64,000 nt of DNA, taken from positions 21,934,699-21,998,698 of the forward strand of contig CM051459.1 of the NCBI GenBank assembly GCA_028095005.1, in the 5' to 3' direction. The notes beneath the pieces are model-generated. The model saw only the letters and a list, made by a program, of their open reading frames with translations. It did not search any database and was not told the origin of the DNA. Origin of the DNA: Rhynchospora pubera. Lineage: Eukaryota > Streptophyta > Magnoliopsida > Poales > Cyperaceae. Shown here piece by piece: positions 31,819 through 45,749 of the stretch. Position 1 is the first letter of the stretch. Each line of letters starts with the position of its first letter. A program made the translations under genes and the position numbers.

Positions 31819-34800
31819 ATGGCGGCGTCGAGCGCTGAAGCATCGGCCACGGCGATCCTCCACTCGCCACGATCGCCTCTCTCCGCCGCGCCTGTGTCCT
31901 CCGATCATCCCCAGAAGGCGAACCCTAACCCTAGCGGGAACGCCAGTCCCAAGAAGGCGTGGAAGCAGCGATCGTCGTCCAACGGCGCGCCTGCTCCCGT
32001 GGTGTCGATCGAGGTGGGTCCCGTTATTGGTGGGCCCGATTCTTGGCCTGCGCTCTCTGAGTCTGCATCCAAAGTGGTGGTGAAACCTTCTCCTAAGGCT
32101 TCGGATGCTTCGTCTGGCTCTCCCTCGCCTCCTCATGTGGTGAGATCCAGTAGCTTAGTTTTAGTTCCTTTTTCATAGTCAGTGCTAATTTTGAGCTGTG
32201 TGATGAGATTGAGATGATTGGGGATTCGTGATTTTGCTTCTAGGTAATTGGTATTTGAAATTGGTTCTTAACTTAATTAGGTAGGAGTGATGGTGGTGTG
32301 ATAATCTAATTACCATTCGTATGAGAAGAAGGTGTAGAATTTCGTAAAACTGTTCTCTCCTTTTCCTTTGCATGTTTTCCTTGTCCAGGTTAATGTTTTA
32401 CTAATGTTTTTTGCATTTAGGTAATACTAATGCAGGATCCCCTTCTTGGGAGTCTGTTCTTCAAAAAAAATAAAAAACATACAATCTAGTGTTTTTTCTC
32501 TCATAATTTGTAAGGGTTGCATTGGGCAGTTGATAGAACTTAACCAAAAGTACCATGACACTCATCTTAGTACCAAGCATATCATTGGTAATTATTGGGA
32601 AACATGTAATGTAATATATTGTGGTTTATAAACAGAAATTGTTACATGAAATATATCCATGCTTAAGTTGGATTTACTTTTTTTTCATACATTAATATAA
32701 TTGTCCTCTCATACTTACTATTTATTTATTTTATTTTAGCATCAGAGTGAGATGATTTCATCACCATCCAAGTCCAACTCGAGCAACCCCAACTTTACCC
32801 CTGGCCCAAATCGTGGCACCCAGTTACGGCCTAAGCCAACTAGACGGAGTAACCCGTCGGATCTGGCAAATGGGAGCAGTGGCCCTATGCATGCACCTCC
32901 TCCAGTCACAACCTCTCCAGCTGGATCTCCCCATGCCAACTTTGTCTCTGATACTTCCTGGGGAAGAGACTCCTCTAGTAACATCTCCAGTAACTACAAT
33001 AACAGCAGCAATAACACTTTTGATTCACACAGCAACAACAGCAACCATCGCCGCGGTGGCTATGCTGGAAACAAATGGAGGGGAAATGGGAGTGGCAATC
33101 ACAACAATGGCGGGAGGCGTAATCAGGAATATTTTGATGGACATCACCGAGGACAGCCCAGGGGCATGCGACCCCAGTTCGTGAGAGTCCCTCCATCGCA
33201 AACATCTGTTACTCCCCCACCACCACCACCTCCTTTTCTGGCCACTTCTCCTCAGCCCCGTCCCCCTTTTGTGGGGCCAATGCATTTCCCTGGTAAGTAT
33301 TGTTGATAATTGAGGATTTTAAATGATGGATTTTCTTTATGAACTAATCAGGTATGGTATGAATGCATTTATGCGGCTCTTAGGTTACTGTATAGGTTGC
33401 TGTGGAATCATTGGGTTTAAATAAGGGTTCTCATGTTTTATTGTACGTGCCGTTTGTGGATATAGTAAACTTGGTAGCTGATGTTGTACTTGTTTGCTAT
33501 CCCCCCCCCCCAACCTCCTCCTCAGTTGTTGCTCTTTTGGTGTCATTTACACATGATCTCTCCCTTCTACTTCTCAGCTGTTTGTCTCCTTACATTGTGC
33601 GCTGGTTTAGTGTGCGGTGAAAGGGAAGAGAGACCAAAGATAAGATATTACAGGAGAATAACTGAGTTCGCTCGTACAAATATTCAAGAAAACAAGATTA
33701 GTTTGTGCAGTTTTCTTTACCATATTTTCTTCTCTCCTGTTTCTCACTATCCAAAACAAGCTATAAAAGTTCTCCTGTGTAATTTATTTAGTAATGCAGT
33801 GCACCAATATGATTTCATCATAACTTTGGGAAAATATTTCATCCCATCTTTTATAGTGTCACAAAAGCAGTATGAAGCACATCACTCATATTGTGGAATT
33901 TAATGTCCTCAAAGAAAAGAACTATAAAGCATCTCTTCTAGGTGAACTATTTTTCTGACAATTGCAATATCTTAGACATGCCAGGGCCTATGTACTACTA
34001 TACAGTTCCTCCATCTCCTGAGGCAATGAGAGGTATGCAAGTTGTGGCACATCCTGTTGCATCTCCATCGCCTTTTATGCTTCCGGCTCTGGAACCCCAG
34101 TGTTTAATGCTTCTTATGCAGATTAATTACTACTTCAGGTTTTTTTCCCCTTCTTTGTTGAATTCCTCCACTTATTATTATTTTTTCCAAAACCTTATAA
34201 TTATAAGAAGAGTTCGCTAAAAAAGTTATGATGAATGTATGAAAAAATAATTCTAAACGGTTACATTAGAATTTTTCTCCGTTATTGTACATAGTTGATA
34301 CCAAAAATATTTGTAAATTTTACTTATGATGTTGGGATTTTTCTTTTTCCTTTTTTTAATGGCCGCCTATGTGTTGTTAATTTTCTGGTTCTTTTGTTGT
34401 TATTTAGACTTTGGAATCATTATATCAAGCTTTCATGGGAAGCATTCCAAAGTCCATCTCTCTCTGTATTCTGTAATATTTTTTCAGTAAGACCCTCATA
34501 GAACCAGAAACACTAATCAAGTAATCAACTTTATGGTTCCATGGAGGTATAGGTATACACCATTTAGTTGATTACACTTGTTCTCAATCACAGAAAATGT
34601 GACAATAAATCAACTGCATGGGCAAGTTTGAAAATAAAGACATTTTTAACAAGAATGCTATACACCATTGGTACTTTTTTGTTACTACTTTTTTTTCTCA
34701 ATGGAACTGTACTTCTGAAAGTTGATGTTTGTTTTACATACCAAGTAAATATTTTAACTTTATGATAACTATCTTAATCAGGTGTTAGCAGCGTCTTATT

Positions 34801-36555
34801 ATTACTTAGAGAGAGTATAAGGAAACTGATGAAATGAGATAGCGATATATGTGGATAGAATACTTATTGATGTTTTTGTGTTGTTGTATGTGGTTGTCTT
34901 TTCCCCCTCATGTTCCTTTTTTTATATTTTGATTGTAATTCTATTTTGTCATTGTTTTGCAGTCCTGAGAATTTATGCAAGGACATATTCTTGAGGAAGA
35001 ATATGGATGAGCAGGGCTGGGTTCCGATTTCTCTTATTGCTGGCTTCAATAAAGTATGTAATTTATCTCCTTTTTACTGGATCTTTTGTATGCCCCTGTG
35101 GGTGTCAAAATACGTAATTGATCTCTTATTTGTACTGAACCTTTTGTAAGCCCCTGCAATTTGAAACTGTGTACCATATATCAGTTATGACTAATGTCGC
35201 AGTAGTGTACTCCATTTGACATTCATGAGCTCTACACAGACCTACATCATAATATGTCAATTATTAATTTTACTTGATTCTCTAGGCCTTACTATGGGTC
35301 ATCATCCAGATGTGTTGTAAATTGACCTTTCCTGTGTTTGTTACAGTAGTTTCATTTATGCATCATTTCAAAGTGAGTAACTTGTAGTACTGTAATTTAT
35401 CTGGCACATATGAGCCCTTGCAAAACGAAACTCATATTGTGTCAGCTGTGAGTTTTATATGATTCTTTGTGCATCGAGATATGAAAGATTAATTGATTAT
35501 TTTGATTTGAACATCATTTTATTTTATTTTTATTGTAAATGGAATACTATATCTTTTTCAGGTCAAGCAAATTACAAACAACCTCCAGTTTATAATCGAC
35601 ACTCTCCAGCTTTCTCGTGTGGTCGAAGTGCAGGTAATTCTGTACAATAATTTTTTGTTACAATCCAACGCATGCATCAATCTGTTGAGAGTTGATAAGA
35701 GAAATTAGGGAACATGTGAAAAATACCTTATTTATTACGAAACAATTTATCACTATTTGCTAAAATAGTTGCAATTGCTTTTAGAATTTAAAATGACCTT
35801 CCTTGCTGTATGTTGGACCTTTAGTACTACAAGAAAGCAATTTTCCTTTTATGAAATATAAAGCCAACTTTCATTGACCATGCTTATGTTTCTTCTCGAT
35901 GTTTAATTAATGGTTAGTTTCTTTTATTTAATGCTATTATTATAGTTATTATTTTCGAAAAAAAAAGAAAGAAAAGAACACTGCTTTAAATTTATTGTAT
36001 TATATATTTTACTGATAATTATGAAATCCCAAAATTTTTGTTGCTGCAAGGCTCATTGAATGTATTCTAAATTGAGGACTTTTATTCCAAGTTTCTAGAA
36101 ACAAAAACAGTTATTGACCACAAATATCAGCAGTGCATGTATCACTGCTGATGTCACCATAAATTGATGAATACTGATTCTTTTGAGAAAAAAAAAATAG
36201 GTGGTAATTGTTTTCATACTATTGCCAGGGGGATAAAATGAGGAAGCGGGACGATTGGATGAACTGGTTGCTTCCCCCTGAACAAAGATCTACACTTAAC
36301 ATATCTTCACGTGGGCCACCACCTCAAAGCACCACCAATCCCTTGATTTCACATTTTCATAAGTTGGGTTTAGAAGGTAGTAACAGTAATTCTAGTACAC
36401 CCATGCAAGGTGAGGCAAACCTTACTAGATCCTCAACCTCTGGTGACCTGGCTGAGCATACTCAGTTGATGGGCCTACGCATCAGCACTGGTCCTGGTCA
36501 GGTCATGGGACCTGTTGATGTGGGGCGAGTGTTGGTTAGAAGTGATACCTTTTAA
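31819..36555 (+). CDS. LARP1: LARP1-type La-module RNA-binding protein (508 aa, six exons)
   Basis: Exons are 31819-32139, 32740-33292, 33976-34138, 34963-35053, 35562-35633 and 36229-36555. All introns are GT-AG and the phases agree, giving 508 residues. Residues 1-335 are low in complexity: Ser/Pro-rich, then Asn-rich, then Arg/Gly-rich (HRRGGYAGNKWRGNG), typical of plant LARP1b/c proteins. The La motif is at about 338-415, with INYYFSPENLCKDIFLRKNM, DEQGWVPISLIAGFNKV and VVEVQGDKMRKRDDWMNWLL split over exons 3-6. LARP1 proteins bind mRNA and act in translation and decay of capped pyrimidine-rich or heat-regulated messages. No DM15 repeats are seen, so it resembles the shorter LARP1b/c form rather than LARP1a. 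I expect the gene to be functional. Confidence 0.9.
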
Positions 36556-39027
36556 ATTTGAATGGTAAAGGCTTATGGAAAATACTAGTGGAGTTTTTTT
36601 GCCTCCTATATGGAAATATTTAGTGTTAGATAACCCAAAAAAAAGACAAAAAAAAGTGAATATGTAAAAACACAAAAAAAATTAAAAAAAATGAAAAATA
36701 ACAAAAAAAAGTTAAATATAAAAAATGAAAAAAAGAGCAATACAAAAACTAAAAGAAACCATAGAAAAGAAAAGGTGGGGAGGAAGTTGAGGGTAGTCTG
36801 TGCGTCCCTTCTGTCATCTGATGGTGGTTTTTGATGGTGATTTCTCGTTGCCATACCAAGGTGGATATGTTGATGCAGATCCCTCTCATTTTTTTATTTT
36901 TATTTTATTTTTGTTTACTCCTTTTTGTTCTACCTCCAATTTTAGAGGGAGGAGTCAGACTTCGTTTTGAGCACTTGTCGAAACTCGAGGGATGAATGGG
37001 CCATACATCCTGATGATATTTAGACTCCCCTTTTTGTTATTTCATTTTTTGTTAACTTTTTTTTTTTTTTGGTACAATCGAGAACAAGGTAAATGATGCA
37101 CTTTTTTTAATTATAAACGTAAAATCCATGTAAAATATTTGTTTTTGCTGTGTAGTTGAATCTTTAGTTAGGAAAATTAGTTGTTGTTTCTGTATGCTTG
37201 ATTTTTTTCGTGGACGACTTTGTGGAGGTACTCGTGTTTTCTTGTTGGAATTGTGGAATGTATAATAAGGTTGGTCCCAGATACCAAGCAAAAACGAAAG
37301 AACAGGGATTAGGGCTGGTGTGCTCCAACTGGATTTGGATGGGTCAGCGTCTGGCTTCTGTTTGTCTGTCTTCAAATTTGGTTGAATTTATCGTTTGTCC
37401 TTTTGTGTTAGATGTGCACACCGTTGGGGCTACAGACAGCTGTCAAACGTGGCAGAAATGCACGGAACGGATTGAACGGTACAGAATTCTGTTTAGTTAA
37501 TTGTTCCACTTCAGAAATAACACATGAAATGGTTTGAAATGAGAAACGGTATTAATTCCATGTTTCGTTTACCGTTTCGTTATTGGAATGGAATGAAAAC
37601 TAATTCTGTTATGCACAAAACGGCACCACGTACCAAATTATCACGCTGACATCCCTAGCTACAGAGAAGTTCCAATTTTAAGACGAGTTGTGTGTTTTTT
37701 TGGGTAAATTTTCGTATGTGAATGTCGTAATGAGTTTTAAGTTCCACTGACGTCGATAACATGCTAAGTTGAATTACTCATTTGTCGGCGTAAATGACTA
37801 TTATTCTAAACTGGAAATGTGCATTTAATTAAATCTCATCACTCATTCGAAGATAGTATAGCTTAAGGAGATGCATTAGTGGTTGCTACATCAGATGATT
37901 AATTTACTGAAGTTTACTACATGAACTCAGTCGAATCAAATTGAGTCACTTGTATAAAATCAAAGAGAGAGACAACAACTACTACCAAACTACCAAGTCT
38001 TTCATCCCAAACAAGTCGGGTAGGCTAGAAAAGAAACTAGCAAGATGAAAATCATCAAGGAATTGAAAATTAGTAGTAAAATAGCAATTATAATAATACT
38101 AATAAAGTGCCAAATACTGGAGTACTTCAGAGTACGCTAGAATGTCATCATCGGTGGCATCACTTAAAGACCTATATTGTTACTGTCTTTTTTTTGTATT
38201 GATGTGGAAAGTATTAAAGGGATCTATTGGTTAATTATCAGGTTCTAAAAAAAGTATATTTATATTCCTTTTATAAAATTAAATTAAATAAAGAATCAAC
38301 AAACATATGATCAGTATTACACTTTTTTTAGTTAGTAGTTATAGTTTACAAATAGAAGAAAAGGGGGGAAAAAAACTTGGAAGGAAAAACAAGTCATGAT
38401 AAGATCTTCCACAGTTTTTTTTCGAAACCTTGACAGTAGCTGTCAAGTAAAGGTCTTCCATAGTTAATTCTACCTTATCTAACTTCCGATATTGCGCTGC
38501 GTTTTTAAATTGGAGAGATCACTATCATCTCTCCCTTTATTAAATAAGCCGGGAGGGCTGTTTCAACATAAGCAGGTACCATGGGGGAGAAAAAGATGCA
38601 ATAGAATTGCAGTACATAAATGTTTGATGCCGTACAAGACCTTACATATGCTAAACTAACAAGAAGATGATTTACACAAAAATATGTACACACACATACC
38701 AACGCACCCACACATAATACATCCATTAATTCTACAAAGTACGCATATAGTACATATTGTGAAGTGATATCATACTTAAATTCAACACCATTAGTGTCCC
38801 TGACTATCAAAGTAAATAATAGTTAGGTACAGCATAAAATAGACTGGAATCTGTTTCTTTCCTGACAAGGTACTAAATAGTAGCAATCTTCCATTAAGAA
38901 GGGTTTCAGTATCAAGAAATTGAATACACAATTTGTTTTTAAAGAAACATAGGTTTAATTTATGCAATTTACTAAAGGCACCTGAAACAAAAAGCCGCAT
39001 TCTGGCGTAACAACGACAATATATATA
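36556..39027. other. intergenic region downstream of the LARP1-type gene
   Basis: The 3' flank has A- and T-rich low-complexity tracts (36640-36750 and 36880-37075). At about 37970-38045 the words ACAACTACTACCAAACTACC and CATCCCAAACAAGTCGGGTA resemble a motif that recurs in plant repeats, but no full element can be delimited. No gene is seen. Confidence 0.45.
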
Positions 39028-39375
39028 TCAAGGTCCACTAACAAACAGAGAAGAGAACCAGATCATCAGATCATCTCCAATAATTTGATCTTCAATGACC
39101 TTGGCAAGACCAACGCCAATTGGCAGCCGGCAAAGCGGACATGTTTTCTGCCTCAAACCAAGCAGCCACCTATCCACACAATTCTTATGGAACGAATGGC
39201 CACACGGGAGCCTACGTGTGGTATCACTGCACTTGATCGATGATAAGCATACACAGCATTCATTACAATCCTTTCCGGACCCGGAGGACCGAGTATCGGC
39301 ACACAGCCTTAGTGAGGCAATTGGGTTCCTCACTGGAAATACTTGGCATATGAAGGTTGCTATGTAGTGGCTCAT
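39028..39375 (-). CDS. small RING-H2 zinc-finger protein, probable E3 ubiquitin ligase (115 aa)
   Basis: A single-exon frame of 115 codons holds a RING-H2 finger at about residues 38-83. The Cys/His order is CCVC, then LPCGHSFHKNC, then CPLC, which matches C3H2C3 spacing. Such proteins usually transfer ubiquitin from an E2 to a target. The N-terminal 35 residues have no clear membrane segment, and the C-terminus ends with a hydrophobic LMIWFSSLFV stretch that could bind a partner or membrane. The minus-strand upstream region has a TATA-like TATATATGAG at about 39453-39466, 80-90 bp before the ATG. There is no evidence for the substrate. A longer spliced form cannot be excluded. Confidence 0.75.
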   Translation of the reverse strand: MSHYIATFICQVFPVRNPIASLRLCADTRSSGSGKDCNECCVCLSSIKCSDTTRRLPCGHSFHKNCVDRWLLGLRQKTCPLCRLPIGVGLAKVIEDQIIGDDLMIWFSSLFVSGP

Positions 39376-40844
39376 GAAAAGAGAAAAGAAGAGTGAGTGT
39401 GGTTGAACATTAGAGAAAAGGACTGAGGGAATGTTTGAAAGAAAGAGATTATCTCATATATAATATGGGATGTTAGTCGGGTCGGGTTGCATGTAGAGGG
39501 TATTCATATCCAATAAGGTAGAAGATACAATATTAACTAAAGTTAAATTATTTGTGGACTCGTGCTATTGGAGGCCTCATAAAATTAGTTATCAATTATC
39601 AGCAAGGAAAAAAGAATCGAATTCTTTCAACTTAAATTTGTGATACCGTTTTGTCTTCTGGGAAACAAAATAGAAAATATGTAAATCAAAGTTTTAGCAC
39701 CAAATGGTTGTGTCATAACATTACTTCTACTATTGGGTTTATCTTTACTTGTACTGTTATACATTATTGGCTTTATCTGATTTTGATAGGAAAACTCCAA
39801 CGGATCTAAATTTCAATTGTCGGTTATTGGGTTTATAGATTTGCAGGAGACGGCTTTTTATTAATACTATAAGTTACATAGGTTTGGTTGGAAAAATAAA
39901 GGTGAGAATTCCTCATTGGAAGGTACACCAATACCAAGAATCTTGCATTTGATAAATGAGCATACCATCCTAAAAATATTGGGAAAGGTAAGAAGCGAAA
40001 AAGGTATCCAGAAGTTCAACGTGTGGAAGCACTTCTCTGTTGAAAATCTTTTTGAGATCCAGTGCTAACTTCAAGTTCAAATTTTCTGAGAGTGGGACAT
40101 TCTTTAAACGTTTACATCAAACAATAAATCTGAAAGTGCTATTTGATGGTGTAAAGACAAACAGAGGATAAGATGTTGATTGCTTCAATGGGCAAAGGAG
40201 AGCGTTTTTGGTAATTACTAGATCGAGTAAAACGAAAGAAATCAATTATTCATGAGAAATTGTAATAAGTTGGTGATTATATGAACCAGTTGCATTGAAA
40301 AGGCAACGTTTTATTTATAACGGGTGGGTCATGGATGTAACAAGCCACTGACCGTGAAAAGTTAAATGACTTCATAAAGATACTTTTCCAGACCAATACA
40401 GATTCAATACTAAATTATGTTCTATCTTTTTTCCTCTTTTTGTTTAATTTTCCTGTCAAATCACACTATTGTATGCACAAGATAAGAGACGGATAAAAGA
40501 GTGCTGATAATTGCATCAGACTCAGAAAGTGCACCAAAAAAAAACAATTTAATGGCAAAAAAATTCTACAAAGAAGCAAATAGAAAAGTACCTGCTTAAA
40601 ATCTAACACACAGTTTACGAGAATCACAAGCTGTAGCACTTTTTCCGAATTTGAGGCCATTGAGTGTCAAAGTAAATATTTTTCTTAAAAAAGGTCAAGA
40701 AATCACAAAATGGGTGCAGCTAATCTGATATCATAATTTCACAATTCAACCAGGAACTATCTTTACAAAGATTTCCAAAATTGAGCTTTGAATTTTAAAC
40801 TTTTATTACATATATAGGATATGCAAACGAAATCACAATACAAT
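39376..40844. other. intergenic region between the RING-H2 and PREY-like genes
   Basis: The first 100 bp contain the RING-H2 promoter. The rest is AT-rich with no gene recognised, and includes the probable 3' untranslated region of the PREY-like gene near 40800. Confidence 0.5.
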
Positions 40845-42581
40845 TTAGGATAAACAGGATTTTTTTCTACTGTCAGCATCTGATTGCTTAGAACTTGTTT
40901 CTTCTTTCAAATTTTCTTGATCATCAAGCAATTTTCCATCCTTTGGAACTAAACATGGAATGCCATCGACTATCTAAAAAAATGAAAGCACATTATCATA
41001 GAAAAATTTAGTAGCCTAACAGCCATTAAAAATGAGCAACATAGAAATAGTAATTTTTAAAAGTGTGATAGACTGATAGCACAAGTGAGATATGCTATTG
41101 AAATGGAGGTACAACTATAAGGCTCATATAGAGGTGAATCTAAGGCACTCAGCTTGTTAAACATTGTTTAGCTTAAAATTACAAATGAGAAATAGTAAGG
41201 TTGAATTGCAGGAAAGACAAGTCTTCATTTGGAATAGATTACGTCAATTAGCAACTTTCTTTTTCCATACTCTAGGGTCAAATTTCTGTTTTAACCCTAA
41301 AGAAATAAAGAAGTCCTTTATACCCCAGAAATCTGAAGAGATCTACAGTTCTTTATTCTTCACAACATGTTTATCGAAAAAAAAAAAAATGCCCTGGCAC
41401 ATGGTCTTGGTTGGTCCTTGATTTCAACTAGCATGATAATATGGTCAGAATTATTACTTCCATATAATTTTGGATCCTATTACTAGAAAAGATGTACTTA
41501 GTTTCAAAATCCAATTCAAGACAAAAGCTAAATTTGGGTTTTGGTATTATAACTTTCAAAAAATTAAATAGGTCCCTCAACATTCATCAGGCCGTCCCCA
41601 AACAATAGAAAGTTAAACTTTCCATTTTCTTCTGTTTGCCAAGTAAGGCTAAACAAGGGACCCAACAGTCCCAGCCCCTCATTGTTTATATTTCCATTAT
41701 TTCCAATTCTATTTTCAATTTTCATCAACCCACACCCTCTCTTCCCCCCTCCATTATTTTACACTCTCTCTGTCACAGACACACACACACACAAACAAGG
41801 AAATATGACATAAAAGGCCCATTCATTAGTCTGGAACACTGCATCAAGTTACCTTATCAGTCTCAAGACATAACGAACCAAGTTGAGCGAGGTTGCACAG
41901 GCCCAACATAGGGGCTTACACACAACAACACGTAAGTAATTTAATACATAGGCTGACACGTTATGGTTGAGTTTTTTACCAGTGTGACATTTATCAAAAG
42001 TCCTGAAGATTAATTTGGCATAAACAGACCAATTCAATTTTGTAACTTTTCTCAAGAACATAGACTGAATTTTCTTAAGAAAAAAAAAAAGAAAACCTGA
42101 TAAGCAATAACAAATCAGTACCATACTAATACCAGTCGTGGCCAGCATTGAATCAATTTAGATTGTTAATGTAACACCAGTCCTGACTTGAATTTTACTC
42201 TGAGATAAATCTTAGTAATAGCCTTGCAAAGCAAGAGCAATACTACAAACACCTTATGTGCGTGATTAGTAACTTCAATAAATATCATTATCATAAGACT
42301 AAGCGTATGAATTTCAGGCTCACCGGGTATGAAACACCAATTGCATCACTGACCAGAGTTTGTGTCTCTTTGCAATGCCTGACACCAATTAAATATAAAT
42401 AGAAAAATGTAATTTGAAAAGAAAAGTCTGGATAAGTTGAGAAGAAATGAAAGGAGATTGGAGAGAGAGAGAGAGAGAGAGACCTGAGAGGTTGCTTAGA
42501 GAGGGGGCAAACGAGGAATTCAGAGAAAGCCTTGCTTAGATCGGCGCATTCTCTCATCAGAAAACGACTATTTCTCACCAT
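40845..42581 (-). CDS. PREY/Trm112-like small protein (93 aa, three exons)
   Basis: Exons are 42581-42484, 42378-42324 and 40973-40845. Introns are GT-AG and phases agree, giving 93 residues. The protein has FLVCPLSKQPLR, then SDAIGVSYP, then VDGIPCLVPKDGKLL. This is the UPF0434/Trm112 zinc-ribbon-like family that includes human PREY, a mitochondrial chaperone-like partner of methyltransferases for coenzyme Q and complex I assembly. The ending (KEETSSKQSDADSRKKSCLS) is polar and probably unstructured. Targeting is uncertain: the N-terminus (MVRNSRFLMREC) is basic and short. Intron 2 is 1350 bp long. The start is the first ATG of the frame and fits relatives in length. Confidence 0.8.
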
Positions 42582-44364
42582 CTCTCTCCCTCTCGCGAAT
42601 CCTCTCAGTATTCCACAAGAATCAAACCTCAGTAATTTTCCTCACCGGAATGTACAGTGTTCGGCGCGGTTCGAAATTCGATCCGAAACGTTGGAACAGA
42701 TTATTGGATATAAACTAGATAACTGTGATCTGTGAACAGATCTCAGTAAGGCCTGATAATAGAGTCTTGTGGGCCGAAAGGATGCCAAGGCCCATTTGAT
42801 GAATTTGTTAAATAAAATAAAAACTGTTAAAGGAAGAAAAGAGTTCCAACTGCTAACGGCGAAAATATAGCGGCGTTTAAGTCCTTTGTCTGCTGCAGAT
42901 GGGCCCAACATTTCAAAATGTAACGGAGTCAAAGGGAAGGGATCAAGTCTTGAGCAGTTGACACGTGGCAACAGGACCATCAAGCTAAGAGTACGACAAA
43001 GAAGAGAATTACGCTGGGTTTAAGATAAAACAAAATTGTGCTTGTAATTGCTAGTGTTTACTGTGAGAGTTTTTGGAGAACTATATATCAGACGTCTCCA
43101 AAGATATTAGGGTTTTTTATGTAGAACCTAGATCTAAAAACACTTATTATCTCATTTTAGCTCTTATTTTCCGTAGTTTTTATCTCGAGTGTAATCTTTG
43201 ATGTTATATGGCTCAATAGCATCGTTTTTATACGTTTTATCTTATTCTATACTCAATTTAGGGCAATGGTTCGTATTTGAGTTCAATTTGAAGAAACCCC
43301 AATTGTTGGTTTGACAACTCACTGGAAATTGCTGTTCCTGAGTGATTTTTCTGAATCAGTGGCATCACAATTTGCACATTGGACAATACATTCAAAACTA
43401 TATTTATGTACAGCGAATATCGTACTGCGGTCTGCGGATGTTTCTCAGAGTTATTGCCCTGATCAAAATTCCACTGTTTTTATTTTTTTTAACACGGGAT
43501 TTCATTTCGTTAGAAAATTTTTGATCAAAATGAACGAATTTTGTATCATTTAGTTAAAATTCTCATGTAATTAGATCATCGAAATTTTGTAAAATCAATT
43601 GAATTGAAATAAAATAAAATAAAATCCCACGTAAAAAAATTTTGAACAGAACCTAAAAGAAAGGAATTTTGCGCAGCTATTACTTTTCAGTTTTCACCGA
43701 GAATTACATGGATCGAATATATTAGGCTTGTGGCCTTGTGCCGGTATGGCACATTACTATATAAAAATCAAAATACTGGATATCGTGTTTATTTATTATT
43801 ATTATTTTTTTATCTTTTTTTTTTACTTTTTTTTTTTTTGCATGGTAAGATTGGATACCGTTGATATACAAATTTTAACCACATAATATCATACAGACAA
43901 CTCCAATTGTCGACTCTTCCGTGGCTTCCGGCCACACCAGGCCGGCAGCCCGGCACGTCCTACCGATAGGATTTACGGATCAGATTAATACTTAGAAGTT
44001 AGAAACCAAAAAAATAGACGGCTGATGACCAGAAAAATTAATCTAACCACTTGTACAATGGGAGAAAATAATAAATAAAAAAATTTATTTTACAAAAACA
44101 GGCAGCAATGTCAGGACAATGTAAATATCTTCAGCTTTGTCTACAGCTTTTGACCAAAGCACAAGATACAAGTCACAACTCACAATTAGCATTCTACACT
44201 TATACAGTTATACTATATCTGGTAGTCAAATCTGCAATAAGCATCTAAAGCCAAAGCAAAACTATCAGAACAAGAGGAATATAATATTCACAAAATCATA
44301 CAGCCTCTACATCTTTATCGCACAAAAAAAAAAAAAAAAAAAAAAGTGGCCAAAATTTTTACAC
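42582..44364. other. intergenic region, with the 3' flank of the HIPP gene
   Basis: No gene is recognised. The first few hundred bases contain the divergent PREY promoter. The last part (about 44100-44364) is the 3' untranslated side of the HIPP gene on the minus strand. T-rich tracts lie at about 43795-43840 and an A-run at 44324-44345. Confidence 0.5.
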
Positions 44365-44399
44365 TCACATGATGACACAAGCATTCACTACGCCAAATT

Positions 44400-44735
44400 T
44401 CAATATTAGTACCGGTTTTTTTCCTATCATTAGTACCGGTTTTGCAGCGGTACTAATAATAGGGGGTACTAACAGCAATAAAAAACCGGTACTAATAAGC
44501 CGGTAGTAAAGGTGGCAGGAAACGATATTAGTACCGGTTTTTTATAAAAAACCGGTACTAAAAATAATACATTTAGTACCGGTTTTTTATAAAAAAACCG
44601 TAATTAAATATTAAACATTTAGTACCGGTTTTTTATAAAAAACCGGTACTAAATGAATTCAAATTTTCGGTTTTTTCTTAAATTAATTTTAGTACCGGTT
44701 TTTTATAAAAAACCGGTACTAAAATTAATTTAACA
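44400..44735. repeat. left subterminal palindrome array of the second CACTA element
   Basis: At least six copies of TTAGTACCGGTTTTT and its inverse form palindromes of about 36 bp (TTAGTACCGG, TTTTTTATAAAAAA, CCGGTACTAA). Confidence 0.9.
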
Positions 44736-45421
44736 AAAAACACATAATTAAGTTTTCATGTCAGTACATTCCTTTTGATTCATTGAGGCCCAAAAGCAAT
44801 GATCCATTACAGAGTAAATCATTCATTCTTGCTAGGAAAGTTATTAACTAATTCCCTTAAATAAAACCCTAATTAAGACTGCATTATCATGCGGTCATGC
44901 CCAATGACAAATACATTCTATACAGGAATTATATATACTCCTCTTCTCAAAACCTCCAATGGCACGGCTGCAGCCTATTAGCAACAAAAATCCTCAGAAT
45001 TGAAGGAAGAAATTAACGTACAATTAATGTCTGAAGAAAGGGATTGGGGGGATCTTCCCTCAGAACTGATCTACCTCATCTCACAAAAATTCATGGATAT
45101 CTGTTATTTCATCCGCTTTCGTGCTGTATGCAAGACGTGGCTCAATTCCGTTCCCCTCTCCGATCATCCTCCGCAAATCCCCTGGCTGCTTGAGTTATTT
45201 GATGAACGTGGTAGAGATGGGTCTACTTTCAAAGAAGAACTACGTTTTTATTCTCTTGCTAGTCCTCATGAAAGTAAAATAAAGACAATTCCTATCGAAG
45301 AACCTTATTGCAGAAAGAAGTACTATAGACCCGGCTATGGTTACCTTCTCGTTGAAGATGGTTGCAAACTTTCTCTACTCAATCCCCTTACTAATAAAGT
45401 CAGTATCTCCATCCCAGTAAT

Positions 45422-45733
45422 TGTTGAGATGAAAGAGGAGAGGAAGTGTTGGTACCGATCGGTACAGAGAGAGAGAGCAAAAGAGAGAAGAGTGGATGGT
45501 GGTTGCTGTTTTTGTTTCGCACAGAGAGGCTCCGCTCGGGACACAGAGAGGAAAAACAATATCAAAAGGGACTATAGTTTTTTTTGTCGGGAATAGACAA
45601 TCCCAATTTTCATTTTCTCCAATTTATTAGTCTTTTACAAAGTTACAAATAAGACCCTACAAATGTTACATATTACAAATACTATAAGAAAATGAAAACT
45701 ACAATACAAGAGGAATGAGTAAGGAACCCAACA
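45422..45733 (-). repeat. 3' LTR of the Copia element
   Basis: 312 bp, TG...CA, apparently identical to the other LTR. The adjoining polypurine tract on the minus strand is GGAAGGAGGAGTT (45734-45747). Confidence 0.95.
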
Positions 45734-45749
45734 AACTCCTCCTTCCGAC

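Noticed and set aside
37440..37640. Possible MITE with GAAACGG/CCGTTTC-like words.
   Set aside because: No matching terminal repeats or target duplication can be defined.
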